A stretch of 64,000 nt of DNA. Source: CBDCYH01 sp965224105 (GTDB taxonomy: Bacteria; Bacteroidota; Rhodothermia; Rhodothermales; JABDKH01). Each line of letters starts with the position of its first letter. The stretch's first letter is position 1. The stretch lies in contig CBDCYH010000001.1 of the NCBI GenBank assembly GCA_965224105.1, positions 620,001 to 684,000 of the forward strand, in the 5' to 3' direction. The notes beneath the pieces were generated by a model. It made no database searches, had not been told where the DNA came from, and saw only the letters and a program-made list of their open reading frames with translations. Shown in pieces: positions 35,041 to 43,736 of this stretch. The position numbers were made by a program, and so were the translations under genes.

Positions 35041-36447
35041 ATGAGCCTGGACGAATTCCGGGAGTGCACCTCGGTTGCTGTCGAGTGGCTAATCAAATAC
35101 TATGAGTCGGTTGCCGAATTGCCAACGGTATCGGCGATGGCTCCGCACGAGATCACCCGTAAGATTCCGAATTCAGCGCCGACAGAAGGTGAGCAGTTCG
35201 AGCGGATCATGAAAGACATGGACGACGTCGTCATTCCGGGCCTCACGCACTGGCAGTCCCCCCGCTTCTTCGCCTACTTTCCGAGTAATATCTCAGCTCC
35301 CTCGGTTATCGCCGAACTTCTTTCGGCCGGGTTGGGCATCCAAGGGATGTTATGGAAAACAAGTCCGGTTGCAACCGAATTGGAGTCGGTTGTAATGGAC
35401 TGGCTGGTTCGCGCTATGGGCCTACCGGACACTTTCCTGTTCGCGGAAGGCGGCGGCGGTGTGATCCAGGATACAGCCTCCAGCGCAGTTCTGTGCGCTC
35501 TCATCGCCGCGCGAGAAAAGGTCACAGATGGGAAATCCAACGAGAATGGGGTCCCCGGCAACCTGACCGTCTATATAACCGAGCATACCCATTCATCTGT
35601 GTTGAAGGCAGCAATGATCGCTGGAATCGGCCGTTCAAATGTGCGCCAGATCCCGGTTGATAATCACCTGTCAATGGATGTGGCTAAGCTACGCGACCAA
35701 ATTATCGTTGATAAGCAGAATGGGTTCCTGCCGACATTTGTCTGTGCAACCGTTGGCACCACGTCGACACTCGCTATTGATCCCGTAGCTGAAATAGGAA
35801 ACGTCTGCAGTGAACACGATCTGTGGTTGCACGTCGACGCCGCGATGCTTGGAACCGCAGCACTTTGCCCGGAACATCGTCGGATTAACGATGGACTGGA
35901 GATGGCGAGCAGTTATTGCTTCAATCCACATAAGTGGATGCTTACAAACCTTGACTGCTCCGCGCTATACGTTGCGAATAGGGATGACCTTGTGCGATCA
36001 CTTTCTGTTAATGCCGCCTATCTTGACACTCCCGAATCTACTGCAAACTCTGTTGTCGACTATCGCGATTGGCAAATCCCGCTTGGACGACGGTTCAGGG
36101 CTCTCAAGCTGTGGTTTGTTCTTCGGTACTTCGGCCTTGAAGGACTGCGGAATCACATCCGAAAACACATAGCGTTTGCAAAGTATTTTGCTGGTATGAT
36201 CGCCACGCTGGATGGCATTGCGCTTTATGGACAGCGTGAATTTAATCTGGTCACGTTTTACTGTACAGACGGAAACGACTCGACGGCGCGACTTATGAAC
36301 TACATCAACGAGTCCGGAAAGGCATACGTTACGCACACTATCGTGGATGATCTTTTCCTTATTAGAGTGTGCGTTGGACAAGCCCAGACAGAATTATCGC
36401 ACATCGACGAACTCGCTGCAATAGTGCGGGCGGGAAATACTAAATAG
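35041..36447 (+). CDS. PLP-dependent group II amino-acid decarboxylase
   Basis: A 468-residue aromatic-L-amino-acid/tyrosine decarboxylase-like enzyme. The PLP lysine is Lys298 in YCFNPHKWML. The ring-stacking His183 is in TEHTHSSVLK and the Asp266 salt bridge in LHVDAAML. THWQSPRFFAYFP and LGIQGMLWKTSPVATELE are also family-typical. Substrate may be tyrosine, tryptophan, phenylalanine or a related amino acid. A GTG at 35008 would add 11 residues. The gene has no operon partner; the small membrane protein follows 90 bases later. Confidence 0.9.
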   Translation: MSLDEFRECTSVAVEWLIKYYESVAELPTVSAMAPHEITRKIPNSAPTEGEQFERIMKDMDDVVIPGLTHWQSPRFFAYFPSNISAPSVIAELLSAGLGIQGMLWKTSPVATELESVVMDWLVRAMGLPDTFLFAEGGGGVIQDTASSAVLCALIAAREKVTDGKSNENGVPGNLTVYITEHTHSSVLKAAMIAGIGRSNVRQIPVDNHLSMDVAKLRDQIIVDKQNGFLPTFVCATVGTTSTLAIDPVAEIGNVCSEHDLWLHVDAAMLGTAALCPEHRRINDGLEMASSYCFNPHKWMLTNLDCSALYVANRDDLVRSLSVNAAYLDTPESTANSVVDYRDWQIPLGRRFRALKLWFVLRYFGLEGLRNHIRKHIAFAKYFAGMIATLDGIALYGQREFNLVTFYCTDGNDSTARLMNYINESGKAYVTHTIVDDLFLIRVCVGQAQTELSHIDELAAIVRAGNTK

Positions 36448-36536
36448 TGTGGCCTCGAGATAATGTCACATAACACACGCATCTTGCGTAGTATGTATGT
36501 TGGTCACTCCGCCGGTTAACCGCACCTGTAGACACA

Positions 36537-36905
36537 ATGAGCAATTCGTCGTTTCTGTTAGTCCATTTGTTTGGAGTCTTTGTAACCTTTTTGTCGATCA
36601 CACTCGTCGCTGGCCATGCCATGTACGGCGGAAAAAAGGCTGACAACAAGTATCGAAAGCTAATAATGGCCTTACATGGTCTCGGCACACTGGTGATACT
36701 TGTTAGCGGTTTTGGGATGCTGGGACAACTCGGGCTAACGGGGGCGTTTCCTTTGTGGGCAATCCTGAAAGTATGTATATGGATAATAGCCGGTGCTCTA
36801 ATCGCAATCCCTTATCGGTGGCCAGCTCTCGCTCTGCCTCTGGCGATAGCACTTCCGTTTCTTGGATTACTAGCCGCAGGCATTGCGATATATAAACCTG
36901 TCTAA
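36537..36905 (+). CDS. Small four-helix membrane protein
   Basis: A 122-residue hydrophobic protein with four predicted TM helices: LLVHLFGVFVTFLSITLVAG, LHGLGTLVILVSGFGML, LWAILKVCIWIIAGALIAI and LALPLAIALPFLGLLAAGIA. A conserved-looking GHAMYGGKK loop follows helix 1. It resembles small bacterial membrane proteins annotated as hypothetical or SirB-like, but I cannot assign a family. It ends at the position where the downstream hairpin of the aquaporin terminator begins. Confidence 0.6.
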   Translation: MSNSSFLLVHLFGVFVTFLSITLVAGHAMYGGKKADNKYRKLIMALHGLGTLVILVSGFGMLGQLGLTGAFPLWAILKVCIWIIAGALIAIPYRWPALALPLAIALPFLGLLAAGIAIYKPV

Positions 36906-36942
36906 AAAAATTGCGACGGCCCCTGAATGAACCGTCGCAATT
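36904..36942 (-). terminator. Intrinsic terminator of the aquaporin gene
   Basis: An 11-bp perfect stem (AATTGCGACGG / CCGTCGCAATT, 12-base loop) is followed on the minus strand by seven T residues. It lies about 26 bases past the aquaporin stop. In the plus direction it may also stop the small membrane-protein transcript, though without a T-tract. Confidence 0.85.
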
Positions 36943-36967
36943 CTCCTATCTCGAAATAGAGCGCTAT

Positions 36968-37597
36968 TTAAGAATGCTGGAACTTGTAGGTGTAAGCGGC
37001 CAGGACTCCGCCGATTACAGGTCCAATGATGTAGTACAACATATGCGTCCAGGTCCCTAATCCGGACATGGCTCTAACAAGGTTTGGTCCTATTCCGACG
37101 GCTGGGTTAAATGCACCTCCTGAGATCGCTCCACCGGCAAATGCTCCAACGAGAACCGTGAAACCGATGGCTAATCCGTAGTAGGAATTTCCTTCTGTCT
37201 TTGGTGATGTTGCAACATTTAGGACGACCAGGGCCAGAGCGTATGTGAACAATATCTCGATCAACAGGATCGAGCCCGGGCTCGCATCCGGACTTGGCGC
37301 AACGGCAAGGGTATCGCCCATGATTATCTTCACAACAACAGCTGCCAGGATTGCACCGAGAATTTGCGCGCAGATATACGGGACAAAATCTTTTTTCTCC
37401 ATCTTCCCGCGAAGCAAAACAGCGACACTGACGGCTGGATTATAATGGGCACCCGAAATGTGACCACCCATGTAGACCATTACCATCAACGCACTACCGA
37501 TCGCCAGCGGCGCCAGAGACGACCCTGATAGTACGGTAAGCCCGATCGTCAGCACGAGAAAGAACGTCCCGATCAGCTCTGTAAGATATTTATTCAT
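36968..37597 (-). CDS. Aquaporin/MIP-family channel with altered selectivity filter
   Basis: A 209-residue six-helix channel of the MIP family. The first pore half has GGHISGAHYNPAVS and the second GGAISGGAFNPAVGIG, so both NPA boxes are intact. The residue after the second NPA, an arginine in nearly all water channels and glycerol facilitators (AqpZ Arg189), is valine here. That should widen or change the filter. The ATG at 37597 is preferred, with CGGAGAG five bases upstream, over a start 11 codons earlier. Its role may be water, small neutral solute or gas passage. Confidence 0.87.
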   Translation of the reverse strand: MNKYLTELIGTFFLVLTIGLTVLSGSSLAPLAIGSALMVMVYMGGHISGAHYNPAVSVAVLLRGKMEKKDFVPYICAQILGAILAAVVVKIIMGDTLAVAPSPDASPGSILLIEILFTYALALVVLNVATSPKTEGNSYYGLAIGFTVLVGAFAGGAISGGAFNPAVGIGPNLVRAMSGLGTWTHMLYYIIGPVIGGVLAAYTYKFQHS

Positions 37598-37875
37598 AAT
37601 TTCTCTCCGAGAATTAATAGTCGCTTCCACCGAATCCAGCGAAAGTTTACGTAAAGATCGTCACATGGGTGTGTTGGAAGCAAATCTGCCAACCAAATGA
37701 TTGGCTGCGTACTCTTCAAATTGGAGCGTTTCATATGTGATATTCTACATTAAGTAGCAACCTCAATAGGAACTCCAAGACAATATTCTGCGTTTTTCCA
37801 ATCGACTATTCTCCTGCTCCCGAGTTCTCGAAATCCACAGACGAGGGCCCACACGGCCCCTTCTCGCAATCCACT

Positions 37876-39894
37876 ATGTTTAGGCGATATTTGCTATTAG
37901 TTCTGGCTACCGCCCTATCCTCTTCCGTCGTAGCCCAGCCCGCCGTCACGAACACAGATCCCGTTAATCAGGATACCGATGTTGGTCCAACCAAGACGAT
38001 CACAGTCACGTTTGATCAGGCGCTGGACCCTTCCACCGTCAATTCGTCGACTGTCCGGGTTTTTGGCAGGTGGTCGGGCCCCATGACTAGTGTCATCGAT
38101 GTTGTCCAGAGCAACACACGAATTCGAATCCAGCCATCGAGTCCGTTTTTTGCAGGAGAGTGGATAACCGTGTCCGTAAATAAGGGTGTCACGGCTTCAA
38201 ATGGCACTCCGATCCGGGGTCACGTGTTTAATTTTTGGATCAGAACCTTGCCCGGCTCTCTCGACATGCAGCAGATCGGAACGATCAATATCCGTCAAAA
38301 CGGCGAAGGACCAATCGCTAGCTACGGTGCCTACGCAGGTGATCTCAACAATGATGGATGGAGCGACCTGCTTGTGCCAAACGAGGTCCCGGATGACGCC
38401 CGTGTTTTCCTTAACAACTCAGGATCGTATTCGGGTGGCTTCACGATGCATCCGCTTACAGGAGGAGGCAACGTTAGTCCTAATGAGGGTGCCGATTTTA
38501 ACAACGACGGTGAAATTGATGTAGCAGTGGGTAGCTCTGCGAACAGCCGCCTTCACGTAATGATAGGAAACGGCAACGGCGGGTTTTCTTCCATTTCGAA
38601 CTACAGCGGTGGCAACCAGGTCCGCGGCGTTTGTATTGTAGACGTCGACATGGACGGTGATGACGATATCGTAACGTCCAACAGAGACGCTAACTACGTC
38701 GGCATCTACCGTAATAATGGGACTGGCGCATTTGCCCCAGAAAGCAATCTCGAAGGTGGTGGCGATGGTGAAGCTGGTTGCGCAGCCGCCGATGCAAACA
38801 ACGATGGCATTACGGATATCTTCGTCGGATTCAATTATTCCGAGGAGGTGGGTCTCCTGCTCGGAAATGCGAACGGCGGCTTCACTTTTTCAGCCAAACG
38901 ATCCGTTGACGGCCGACCCTGGATGATAACAACCGGCGACATGAACGGCGATGGCAACGCAGATGTGATTTCAGCAAATTCCCTTGGTGCATCCGGCTCA
39001 GTTATCCTGGGTGATGGAAACGGTGGCCTCGGACCAGCCGCGAATTACGCTGTAGGGAGCTTTGTGGTCGCAACAGACGTTGGCGACCTGGACGGAGATG
39101 GAGACCTCGATGCGACGTTCTCGAATGTTAACTCATCGGATTATACCGTGTGGGAAAACAATGGCTCTGGTGTGCTCATTAACAAGAGAACGTACGCAGC
39201 ATCAAATCAGGGAGCCTGCACCATCCTGCACGATAGGGACAACGACGGAGACCTCGATATTACGGCTGTGGATGAAGGAGATGATGTCTTAATACTGCTG
39301 CGAAATAATGGAGCGCTACCGGTTGAAGGCCTTCATCTGGATATCAGACACAATCAAGACGAAGCCTACCTTCAGTGGGAAACACAATCAGAATTGAACA
39401 ACGCCGGTTTCGAAATCCAGCGCAAAGCGTTCGATGACCCCAGCGGAGACATTTGGGAGTTTGTTGGGTTCATGGAAGGAAAAGGAACGTTTCCCTCTCC
39501 TTCGAGCTACTTCTTTACGATCCCAAGGCATCCTCCTGGCGTCCACTACTATCGACTGAAGCAGGTCGATTATGACGGCTCCTTCGCGTACAGTAACACC
39601 GTAGAGATCACCATTGGTCTGCCCGCATTGCTGGTACTGGACGGATTCTCCCCAAACCCATCGACAGATGTTTCCACCGTCCGATTGAGAACAGGAGATC
39701 AATCACAAACGGCGCATATTGCCCTGTTTGACGCAATCGGAAGGGAAGTACGTCTTGTTCACGACGGTCTGCTCGAGGCGAACAAGGCGCATGAGTTCGA
39801 TCTCGTTACATCCGACCTAAGCAACGGCGTATACTTCCTTCGTGTCGAGACTCTCGCGACAGTCCTGTCGGAAAAAATTGTTATAGCTCATTAG
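37876..39894 (+). CDS. FG-GAP/VCBS-repeat secreted protein with Ig-like and T9SS domains
   Basis: A 672-residue exported protein. A signal peptide (LLLVLATALSSSVVAQ) is followed by an SbsA-type Ig-like domain (TNTDPVNQDTDVGPTKTITV, about 26-135). Then come about six FG-GAP/VCBS repeats, with Ca-binding-like DVDMDGDDDI, DANNDGITDI, DMNGDGNADV, DLDGDGDLDA and DRDNDGDLDI. A divergent T9SS domain (PNPSTDVSTVRL, LFDAIGREVR) ends it. FG-GAP propellers occur in integrins and surface adhesins. It is likely a surface-anchored binding protein; ligand unknown. Confidence 0.83.
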   Translation: MFRRYLLLVLATALSSSVVAQPAVTNTDPVNQDTDVGPTKTITVTFDQALDPSTVNSSTVRVFGRWSGPMTSVIDVVQSNTRIRIQPSSPFFAGEWITVSVNKGVTASNGTPIRGHVFNFWIRTLPGSLDMQQIGTINIRQNGEGPIASYGAYAGDLNNDGWSDLLVPNEVPDDARVFLNNSGSYSGGFTMHPLTGGGNVSPNEGADFNNDGEIDVAVGSSANSRLHVMIGNGNGGFSSISNYSGGNQVRGVCIVDVDMDGDDDIVTSNRDANYVGIYRNNGTGAFAPESNLEGGGDGEAGCAAADANNDGITDIFVGFNYSEEVGLLLGNANGGFTFSAKRSVDGRPWMITTGDMNGDGNADVISANSLGASGSVILGDGNGGLGPAANYAVGSFVVATDVGDLDGDGDLDATFSNVNSSDYTVWENNGSGVLINKRTYAASNQGACTILHDRDNDGDLDITAVDEGDDVLILLRNNGALPVEGLHLDIRHNQDEAYLQWETQSELNNAGFEIQRKAFDDPSGDIWEFVGFMEGKGTFPSPSSYFFTIPRHPPGVHYYRLKQVDYDGSFAYSNTVEITIGLPALLVLDGFSPNPSTDVSTVRLRTGDQSQTAHIALFDAIGREVRLVHDGLLEANKAHEFDLVTSDLSNGVYFLRVETLATVLSEKIVIAH

Positions 39895-39899
39895 CATAC

Positions 39900-40394
39900 A
39901 TGCACGCATCCGCAAAGCCGATAGCGGAGATCTTCCTGTTCAACTACTCCCTGATTGAGAATTCGGTCGCGGACCTGTCGGAATCGGAATCAGCCAACCA
40001 GAGTAAACCAGGAATCAATTCTATCACGTGGCTAATTGGCCACTGCCTCGCGGGTAGAGTTCTCGCCTGTTCAATAATGGGCCTCCAAATCGAATCGGAG
40101 TCGGCCAAACTCTTCAATGGTAATATTCTGGATTCTGATGTGTCCTCTCTTCCAACCGCATCAGACCTCCTCGCCGAAATTCGAACTGTCACTAAGGCGC
40201 TACTCCCTAAACTCGCCGGAATGCAAGCCGACGAGCTGAAAACGGCACCCAAAGAATTCTTCCCGACCGCCGAAAACACCACGCTTGCGGCCCTGGCGTT
40301 CCTCGCGCAGCACGAAGCCTATCACATCGGCCAAATAAGTCTTTTGCGCAGGCAACTCGGTAAAGATGGCCTCGTCGACCTCCTGCTGCGATAG
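39900..40394 (+). CDS. DinB-like metal-binding protein
   Basis: A 164-residue four-helix-bundle protein of the DinB/DUF664 type. The probable metal triad is the His in WLIGHCLAGR and the two in AQHEAYHIGQ, spaced as in DinB-family thiol transferases such as mycothiol- and bacillithiol-dependent enzymes. Substrate unknown. It begins five bases after the T9SS-protein stop and may therefore be co-transcribed with it. Confidence 0.8.
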   Translation: MHASAKPIAEIFLFNYSLIENSVADLSESESANQSKPGINSITWLIGHCLAGRVLACSIMGLQIESESAKLFNGNILDSDVSSLPTASDLLAEIRTVTKALLPKLAGMQADELKTAPKEFFPTAENTTLAALAFLAQHEAYHIGQISLLRRQLGKDGLVDLLLR

Positions 40395-40454
40395 CGGGAA
40401 CTCACAGCGGATGTGATCGTGTTCACTTGCACTCTTGCTACGTCGGAGATTCGT

Positions 40455-41303
40455 ATGCCTATTCGAAATTTACTCGTATCCCTGGTCTTGCTATCCGGGA
40501 TTCTCGCTCAGGAAGCCTCCGCCCAAGTTCGAATCAATGAAATAGGAGTCGGAATTGACTTCAACGGCACGGACAAATGGATTGAGCTTTACAATACTGG
40601 CTCATCCACGATCCAGGTCGACACCATGCAACTGTGCAATTGGCCTGACTACAACTTCATTTCTGATTTGACCGTCCTCAGCGGCAACACAAATCTGGCC
40701 GCTGGCGAGTATGTCGTCGTCGCGTGGTCGTTAATCACACCCGGTTCAAGCGAAGTAGGTCTCTACAATGCAGCACCGAACGGCTTTGGAGTCGCCGCGA
40801 ATATGCTCGATTATCTCGAATATGGCGCCTCTGGATTCGTTCGAGAGTCAGTCGCGGAAGAAGCCGGACTTTGGACGGCCGGTGAGTTTGTAGCCTTTCC
40901 GGAGGAAGGGAGAACGATGTCCTACTTTGACTTTCCCCCTACCCGGTTGGAGAAATGGCGACAAGGCCAACCGACACCAGGGCTAGCCAACCAATCTCCA
41001 ACCACACTTGAAAGTCCAGTATCTGTAAACGATGTTAGCGCCAGAGTTTATCCGAACCCGTTTACAGAGTACGCGACCATCCAAGTCGTGGGAGCAGAGC
41101 GCTCGAGTGCGACGTTGCGAATACTCGATGCACTTGGCCGCACCGTCGCCAGCTACCCTTCGGTCGCACTAAACCCGGGAGAAACAAAGGAATTCGAGGT
41201 TTCGAGTTTCGGGATTCCCGCGGGTATTTATCTTTACCACGTTACCTTCGACGGTTTGTCAGGAAAAACCACCACGGCTGGTACCTTTACCAGGGTAGAC
41301 TAG
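40455..41303 (+). CDS. Lamin-tail-like T9SS cargo protein
   Basis: A 282-residue exported protein. The ATG at 40455 gives a signal peptide (PIRNLLVSLVLLSGILAQEA). Then an Ig-like lamin-tail domain follows: FNGTDKWIELYNTGSSTI, LAAGEYVVVAWS. The C-terminus (ARVYPNPFTEYATI, ILDALGRTV, GIYLYHVTF) is a T9SS type A domain. No catalytic motif was seen. The next gene, the acyl-CoA oxidase fusion, starts on the base after its stop, so read-through or coupled translation is likely. Confidence 0.8.
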   Translation: MPIRNLLVSLVLLSGILAQEASAQVRINEIGVGIDFNGTDKWIELYNTGSSTIQVDTMQLCNWPDYNFISDLTVLSGNTNLAAGEYVVVAWSLITPGSSEVGLYNAAPNGFGVAANMLDYLEYGASGFVRESVAEEAGLWTAGEFVAFPEEGRTMSYFDFPPTRLEKWRQGQPTPGLANQSPTTLESPVSVNDVSARVYPNPFTEYATIQVVGAERSSATLRILDALGRTVASYPSVALNPGETKEFEVSSFGIPAGIYLYHVTFDGLSGKTTTAGTFTRVD

Positions 41304-43637
41304 GTGGATCGCAACGGCGGAAAACCAGAATCACTCGAAGAAGTCTCCATTCTCCTCCCGGTTGTTTGTCTTGCCTGGGCCGACGGGACGCTCACGCCAG
41401 ATGAGATAGGCAATCTGAACCATCTCCTAAACAAGGCAGACGATCTAACAGAGGCGGACCGCAAATACCTGATAGATCGACTCGATCCTAACAGCCCACC
41501 ATCAGCAGAGGAACGCGAGAGGTGGCTCGAACTGATTCGATCGGCCTCTAATACCTGGGATGAGAATTCAACAAGCGACATTGCATCTTTTTGCCTCTCC
41601 TTTGCGCAGTCTCAAACGGGCGAATTGACGACAGAGCAGCGAGACTCTCTGGCCACTACAATCGGAAAGATCAGGCAGGCGGTCGACGTTGACCTTGACG
41701 ACACGCTGGATGCGTTGCTGGGCCCCTCCGGGTGGTCTATGCGGCAGACCCACGAAGGGGAAACTCGTACGACTCTGGATGCGCGCCGACTAGGCGAATT
41801 TCTTGATGGTCCCTTCAGTGCCCACAAGAACACGCTGCGAGTATATCTCCAGTCTGATGAGTTTTTTAGAATGGACGAAGGATCGATGACCGAGTACCGC
41901 AAGCAGGTAACCTCGTGGCTTCTGAGTCTCGCCAATCGCGGTTACGGCGGGCTGGCCTTCCCGGAGTCGGTCGGAGGAAAAAACGATATCGGAGCCTTCA
42001 TTTCGACTTTTGAGACGCTGGCGTACTTCGACCTAAGTCTAACCGTCAAATACGGAGTTCAATTCGGACTCTTCGGCGGTAGCATACAGCAACTAGGTAC
42101 GGAAAAACATCATCAAGCCTACCTGGCAGACATCGCCAGTATGAAGTTGCCCGGGTGCTTCGCGATGACAGAATTGGGCCACGGCTCAAACGTTCGCAAC
42201 GTCGAAACAACAGCAACATATGATGCCGAACGAGACGGGTTTGTCGTCGATACACCCACGTTGATGAGCAGAAAAGAGTGGATCGGCAACGCGGCAGTAG
42301 ACGGTGTGCTGGCCACGGTTTTTGCCCAACTGATAATAGCCCAGAAAGAATATGGGGTACACGCCTTTGTTGTGCCGATCCGATCAAAATCCGGCGCTTC
42401 TTTGGAGGGTGTCCGCGTAGAGGATTGCGGCCATAAGATGGGCTTGAACGGGGTCGACAACGGTAGAATTTCTTTTGATTCAGTTTTTGTTGGCAGAGAT
42501 GCTCTCCTCGATCGGTTTGCCACGGTGGCTGCTGGTGGAAACTACAGCAGCCCCATCGACAGCGCAGGAAAGCGTTTCTTTACGATGCTGGGAACGCTTG
42601 TAGGCGGGAGAATTTCTGTTGGCCTTGGTGCACTAAGCGCATGCAAGTCCGGACTGGCGATCGCCGTCCGCTATGGTAACAGAAGAAAACAGTTCGGTCC
42701 GAAAGACAAACCGGAGGTGTTCCTGCTTGATTACCTGACGCATCAACGGAAATTACTCCCGGCCCTGGCGACTACGTTCGCCCTGGATTTCGGGTTATCA
42801 GAATTGCGAGATGCTTTTGTGCAGAGCACATCAGAAGACTCAAATGAAGTAATCGAGACATTGGCGGCAGGTCTCAAAGCGTATTCCACGAGACACACAA
42901 CAGACACGCTCCAGATAGCCAGGGAGGCTTGTGGCGGCCAAGGGTATTCGTCGGGCAATAGATTAGCGGCTTTGAAAGCTGACACTGACGTTTTCACAAC
43001 CTTCGAAGGCGACAACACCGTTCTGCTGCTTCAGGTTGCCAAGAGTAGATTGAGCGCCTACAAGAGGCAATTCGAGGATTTAAATTTTCTGGAGATCGTC
43101 AGATTCCTTGGCGAACAGGCCACAAGTCGCTACACAGGCGGCAATCCTATTGCAGCCAGAAAAACGGATAGGCAGCACTTGCGAAGCTCGTGGTTCCATA
43201 GAAGTGCGTTCGGATATCGGGCTGAAAGATTGCAGAAGACGGTAGCCGACCGTCTCAAGGGAAGGATTGATGATGGAATGGATCCTTTTGATGCATTTGT
43301 CGAGTGTCAAGACCACCTGGTCGTCATGGCCGAGGCCTTTATCGAAGACAGCCTTGTTCGAACTTTTCGGAAACGACTAAGGATGATGGAGGACCCTGCA
43401 AGTTTGGAAGTGATGACTTTGATCTATCAGCTCTTTGCCCTCTCGACGATGGAGAGCAATGCGGGATGGTATCTCGAACAGGGATACATCAGCGGAAACA
43501 AATCGAAGGCAATTCGTGATGAAGTGAACGCACTATGCAATACTGTTCGGCTGCACGCCGAGCAATTAGTTGACGCGTTCCTGATACCAGATAAACTGCT
43601 ATCAGCCCCAATCGCATTCAGCGGGACTCCCGCCTAG
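41304..43637 (+). CDS. TerB-like domain fused to acyl-CoA oxidase/dehydrogenase
   Basis: A 777-residue protein in two parts, beginning at GTG. Residues ~8-125 are helical with a TerB-like signature (VVCLAWADGTLTPDEIGNL) and acidic loops. The rest is an acyl-CoA dehydrogenase/oxidase: PGCFAMTELGHGSNVRNVET, CGHKMGLNGVDNG, FAD/dimer contacts RYGNRRKQFGP, CGGQGYSSGNRL and TFEGDNTVLLLQ, whose Glu matches the oxidase catalytic base. It probably carries out the first step of beta-oxidation, with H2O2 production if it is a true oxidase. A metal- or membrane-sensing TerB-like head is unusual for this enzyme class. Confidence 0.82.
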   Translation: MDRNGGKPESLEEVSILLPVVCLAWADGTLTPDEIGNLNHLLNKADDLTEADRKYLIDRLDPNSPPSAEERERWLELIRSASNTWDENSTSDIASFCLSFAQSQTGELTTEQRDSLATTIGKIRQAVDVDLDDTLDALLGPSGWSMRQTHEGETRTTLDARRLGEFLDGPFSAHKNTLRVYLQSDEFFRMDEGSMTEYRKQVTSWLLSLANRGYGGLAFPESVGGKNDIGAFISTFETLAYFDLSLTVKYGVQFGLFGGSIQQLGTEKHHQAYLADIASMKLPGCFAMTELGHGSNVRNVETTATYDAERDGFVVDTPTLMSRKEWIGNAAVDGVLATVFAQLIIAQKEYGVHAFVVPIRSKSGASLEGVRVEDCGHKMGLNGVDNGRISFDSVFVGRDALLDRFATVAAGGNYSSPIDSAGKRFFTMLGTLVGGRISVGLGALSACKSGLAIAVRYGNRRKQFGPKDKPEVFLLDYLTHQRKLLPALATTFALDFGLSELRDAFVQSTSEDSNEVIETLAAGLKAYSTRHTTDTLQIAREACGGQGYSSGNRLAALKADTDVFTTFEGDNTVLLLQVAKSRLSAYKRQFEDLNFLEIVRFLGEQATSRYTGGNPIAARKTDRQHLRSSWFHRSAFGYRAERLQKTVADRLKGRIDDGMDPFDAFVECQDHLVVMAEAFIEDSLVRTFRKRLRMMEDPASLEVMTLIYQLFALSTMESNAGWYLEQGYISGNKSKAIRDEVNALCNTVRLHAEQLVDAFLIPDKLLSAPIAFSGTPA

Positions 43638-43684
43638 GACTGTGGTCTCAAACTTGCAACAGCCCTGAAAAAAGGGACCAAAGT

Positions 43685-43717
43685 AAAAAAGGCTCCCACC
43701 GTTGGTGGAAGCCTTTT
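43685..43717. terminator. Bidirectional intrinsic terminator
   Basis: AAAAGGCT-C-CCACC / GGTGG-A-AGCCTTTT forms a 13-bp stem with one mismatch and a 3-base loop. Minus-strand transcripts meet TTTTTT after the stem, ending the peptidoglycan-binding-repeat gene 20 bases past its stop. In the plus direction the stem ends in TTTT, for the acyl-CoA oxidase fusion. Confidence 0.8.
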
Positions 43718-43736
43718 GAATTTGAGGCGTTCTCGC

